A DNA stretch of 42,019 nucleotides from Arcicella sp038230735 (GTDB lineage Bacteria; Bacteroidota; Bacteroidia; Cytophagales; Spirosomataceae): contig JBBRMR010000042.1 of assembly GCA_038230735.1 (NCBI GenBank), positions 1 through 42,019 of the forward strand, written 5' to 3'. The position numbers and the translations under genes were made by a program. Below are positions 41,305-42,019 of this stretch, in pieces. Within the stretch, counting starts at the first letter, position 1. Each line of letters begins with the position of its first letter. The notes under the pieces are model-generated. The model worked only from the letters and a program-made list of their open reading frames with translations. It was not told the origin of the DNA and searched no databases.

Positions 41305-41964
41305 TTATAGGAGTTCTTCTATGAAATTTCTGTAATCATAATCGTTGATATTGAAATTATCGAATCCTGATTTTTGGGCTTTTAAAAAATTCTCAATAGC
41401 TCTTTTCCTGAACTTAATGATACTTTTATGATTCAATTTGAAAATTTCGATTGTTTTTTCTGCTCTTTGAATGTAAGTGTTTCCATTGGCTTTATTTACC
41501 AAAATTTCTGCCGTTTCAGTATCAAAGAAAAAATAATCAGTTGCTTTATATTCTTCATCGTCAGGTCTAATAATCAAATCGCTATATTGAGCTAATTTAG
41601 ATTTATTGCATCCACCACAAGCTAAGTAAAGATTTGTCCATTCAAAAGCTAAGAATCGGAATCCGATATCACTGATAGGTTTGAAATGGTCAATCTGAAC
41701 ATCAGATTTAGCTCTTTCATCTAATGGATATTTATCACAGTATGAACAATGTTCTGCTGTCAACATTGACAAAGCCATATAAATTTCATCGTGGCAACCA
41801 TGCCAGTGATGTTCATGCTTAGGATTCTGGTTTTTATTGAATAAATATTTTTCCGTCCATTCTTCGGCTTTATCTACTAATAAGTAATTGTTTCTAATTA
41901 AACGTCGTTTTGAATTCTGTGAAATGCTTAGGTTCGTTGAAATCAATGTTAAGTTTTTTTCCAA
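41305..41964 (-). CDS. PtuB-like HNH endonuclease (TIGR02646-type)
   Basis: The 219-residue protein has C73-x-x-C76 (EHCSYCDKYP), H93 in VQIDHFKPIS, N111 in WTNLYLACGGCNKSK and C116-x-x-C119-N120. It continues with LIIRPDDEEYKATDYFFFDT, as in TIGR02646/PtuB HNH proteins of retron and Septu anti-phage systems, where RPDEE...F...TG follows the nuclease core. The upstream gene overlaps it and is cut by the window edge; in Septu this would be the ATPase PtuA. The start is uncertain: the only early starts are TTG codons (41962-41964 gives MEKNLTLIS), overlapping the upstream gene by 71 bases. Confidence 0.8.
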   Translation of the reverse strand: MEKNLTLISTNLSISQNSKRRLIRNNYLLVDKAEEWTEKYLFNKNQNPKHEHHWHGCHDEIYMALSMLTAEHCSYCDKYPLDERAKSDVQIDHFKPISDIGFRFLAFEWTNLYLACGGCNKSKLAQYSDLIIRPDDEEYKATDYFFFDTETAEILVNKANGNTYIQRAEKTIEIFKLNHKSIIKFRKRAIENFLKAQKSGFDNFNINDYDYRNFIEELL

Positions 41965-42019
41965 TTTGATTCATAATTGTTTCGACAGCCTCATTTAGTA
42001 TATCAAATGATAGATAGTC
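41894..42019 (-). CDS. C-terminal fragment of the gene upstream of the PtuB-like nuclease
   Basis: The last 41 codons are visible, reading DYLSFDILNEAVETIMNQIG, then KKLNIDFNEP and ending FKTTFN before a TAG. The composition is that of a real protein end, and it overlaps the HNH gene start. By analogy with Septu it could be the PtuA ATPase, but no ATPase motif lies in the window, so this is inference from context. Confidence 0.6.
   Translation of the reverse strand, partial: DYLSFDILNEAVETIMNQIGKKLNIDFNEPKHFTEFKTTFN

Noticed and set aside
1..42019. tRNA, rRNA, CRISPR array, insertion sequence or integrase
   Set aside because: No cloverleaf-like gap sequence, regular spacer array, transposase or integrase motif was found by eye.

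Overview
This window looks like a chromosomal segment of a Bacteroidota bacterium, most likely of the order Cytophagales. That assignment is inferred from gene content and signals, not from a database match. The sequence is A+T-rich. Several genes are preceded by the Bacteroidota -7 box TAnnTTTG. One secreted protein ends in a type IX secretion sorting domain, and there are an ECF sigma factor with a beta-barrel partner, stand-alone LytTR regulators, TPR histidine kinase signalling and an OmpA/PD40 outer-membrane protein. No rRNA, tRNA, CRISPR array, insertion sequence or prophage was seen.

Layout. 0-5 kb: the start of a CorA-type metal transporter and an OmpA/PD40 protein on the minus strand, divergent from a large secreted SGNH/SASA-type esterase. 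5-9.6 kb: a minus-strand housekeeping operon, aroB -> penicillin-binding protein 1A -> hemF. 9.9-14.2 kb: an accessory stretch with two toxin-antitoxin pairs (MazF-like and PIN-like), a secreted repeat protein, a beta-helix protein whose signal peptide appears frameshifted, a LytTR regulator and a small unknown protein. 14.3-21 kb: the most interesting region (next paragraph). 21-28 kb: a second LytTR regulator with direct repeats in front of it, a secreted deaminase, an AddB-like nuclease, and an ECF sigma factor with a membrane-spanning partner. 28.3-34.4 kb: plus-strand genes for an MpaB-type oxygenase, a secernin-like hydrolase, a small protein/HNH pair, a DUF2911 protein, an ABC-F ATPase and a DNA-alkyl methyltransferase. 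34.4-42 kb: a GyrI-like protein, dGTPase, a Gly/Asn-rich secreted protein, a CHRD lipoprotein, a saccharopine-dehydrogenase-like reductase, a RecD-like helicase and, at the right edge, a PtuB-like HNH nuclease with the tail of its upstream partner.

The 14.3-21 kb region reads as an uncharacterised RiPP (ribosomally made, modified peptide) locus. A response regulator, a secreted papain-like cysteine peptidase, a 112-residue putative precursor, an APH-fold kinase and a HopA1-family protein lie head to tail on the minus strand. The precursor stop and the kinase start overlap as ATGA, and the HopA1 gene starts one base after the kinase stop. Stand-alone APH-fold kinase plus HopA1-family lyase is the enzyme pair that dehydrates Ser/Thr in class V lanthipeptides. 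A TPR histidine kinase converges on the far end. Pairs of the same 16-bp palindrome, spaced 32 bp apart, lie upstream of both the histidine kinase and the response regulator, tying the two flanking regulators together. Base composition drops sharply inside the kinase gene near 14570 and rises again near 20310, as if an A+T-rich block had been transferred.

The window also carries several roughly 60-bp palindromic elements of similar architecture, one of them inside the coding sequence of the sigma-factor partner without breaking the frame.
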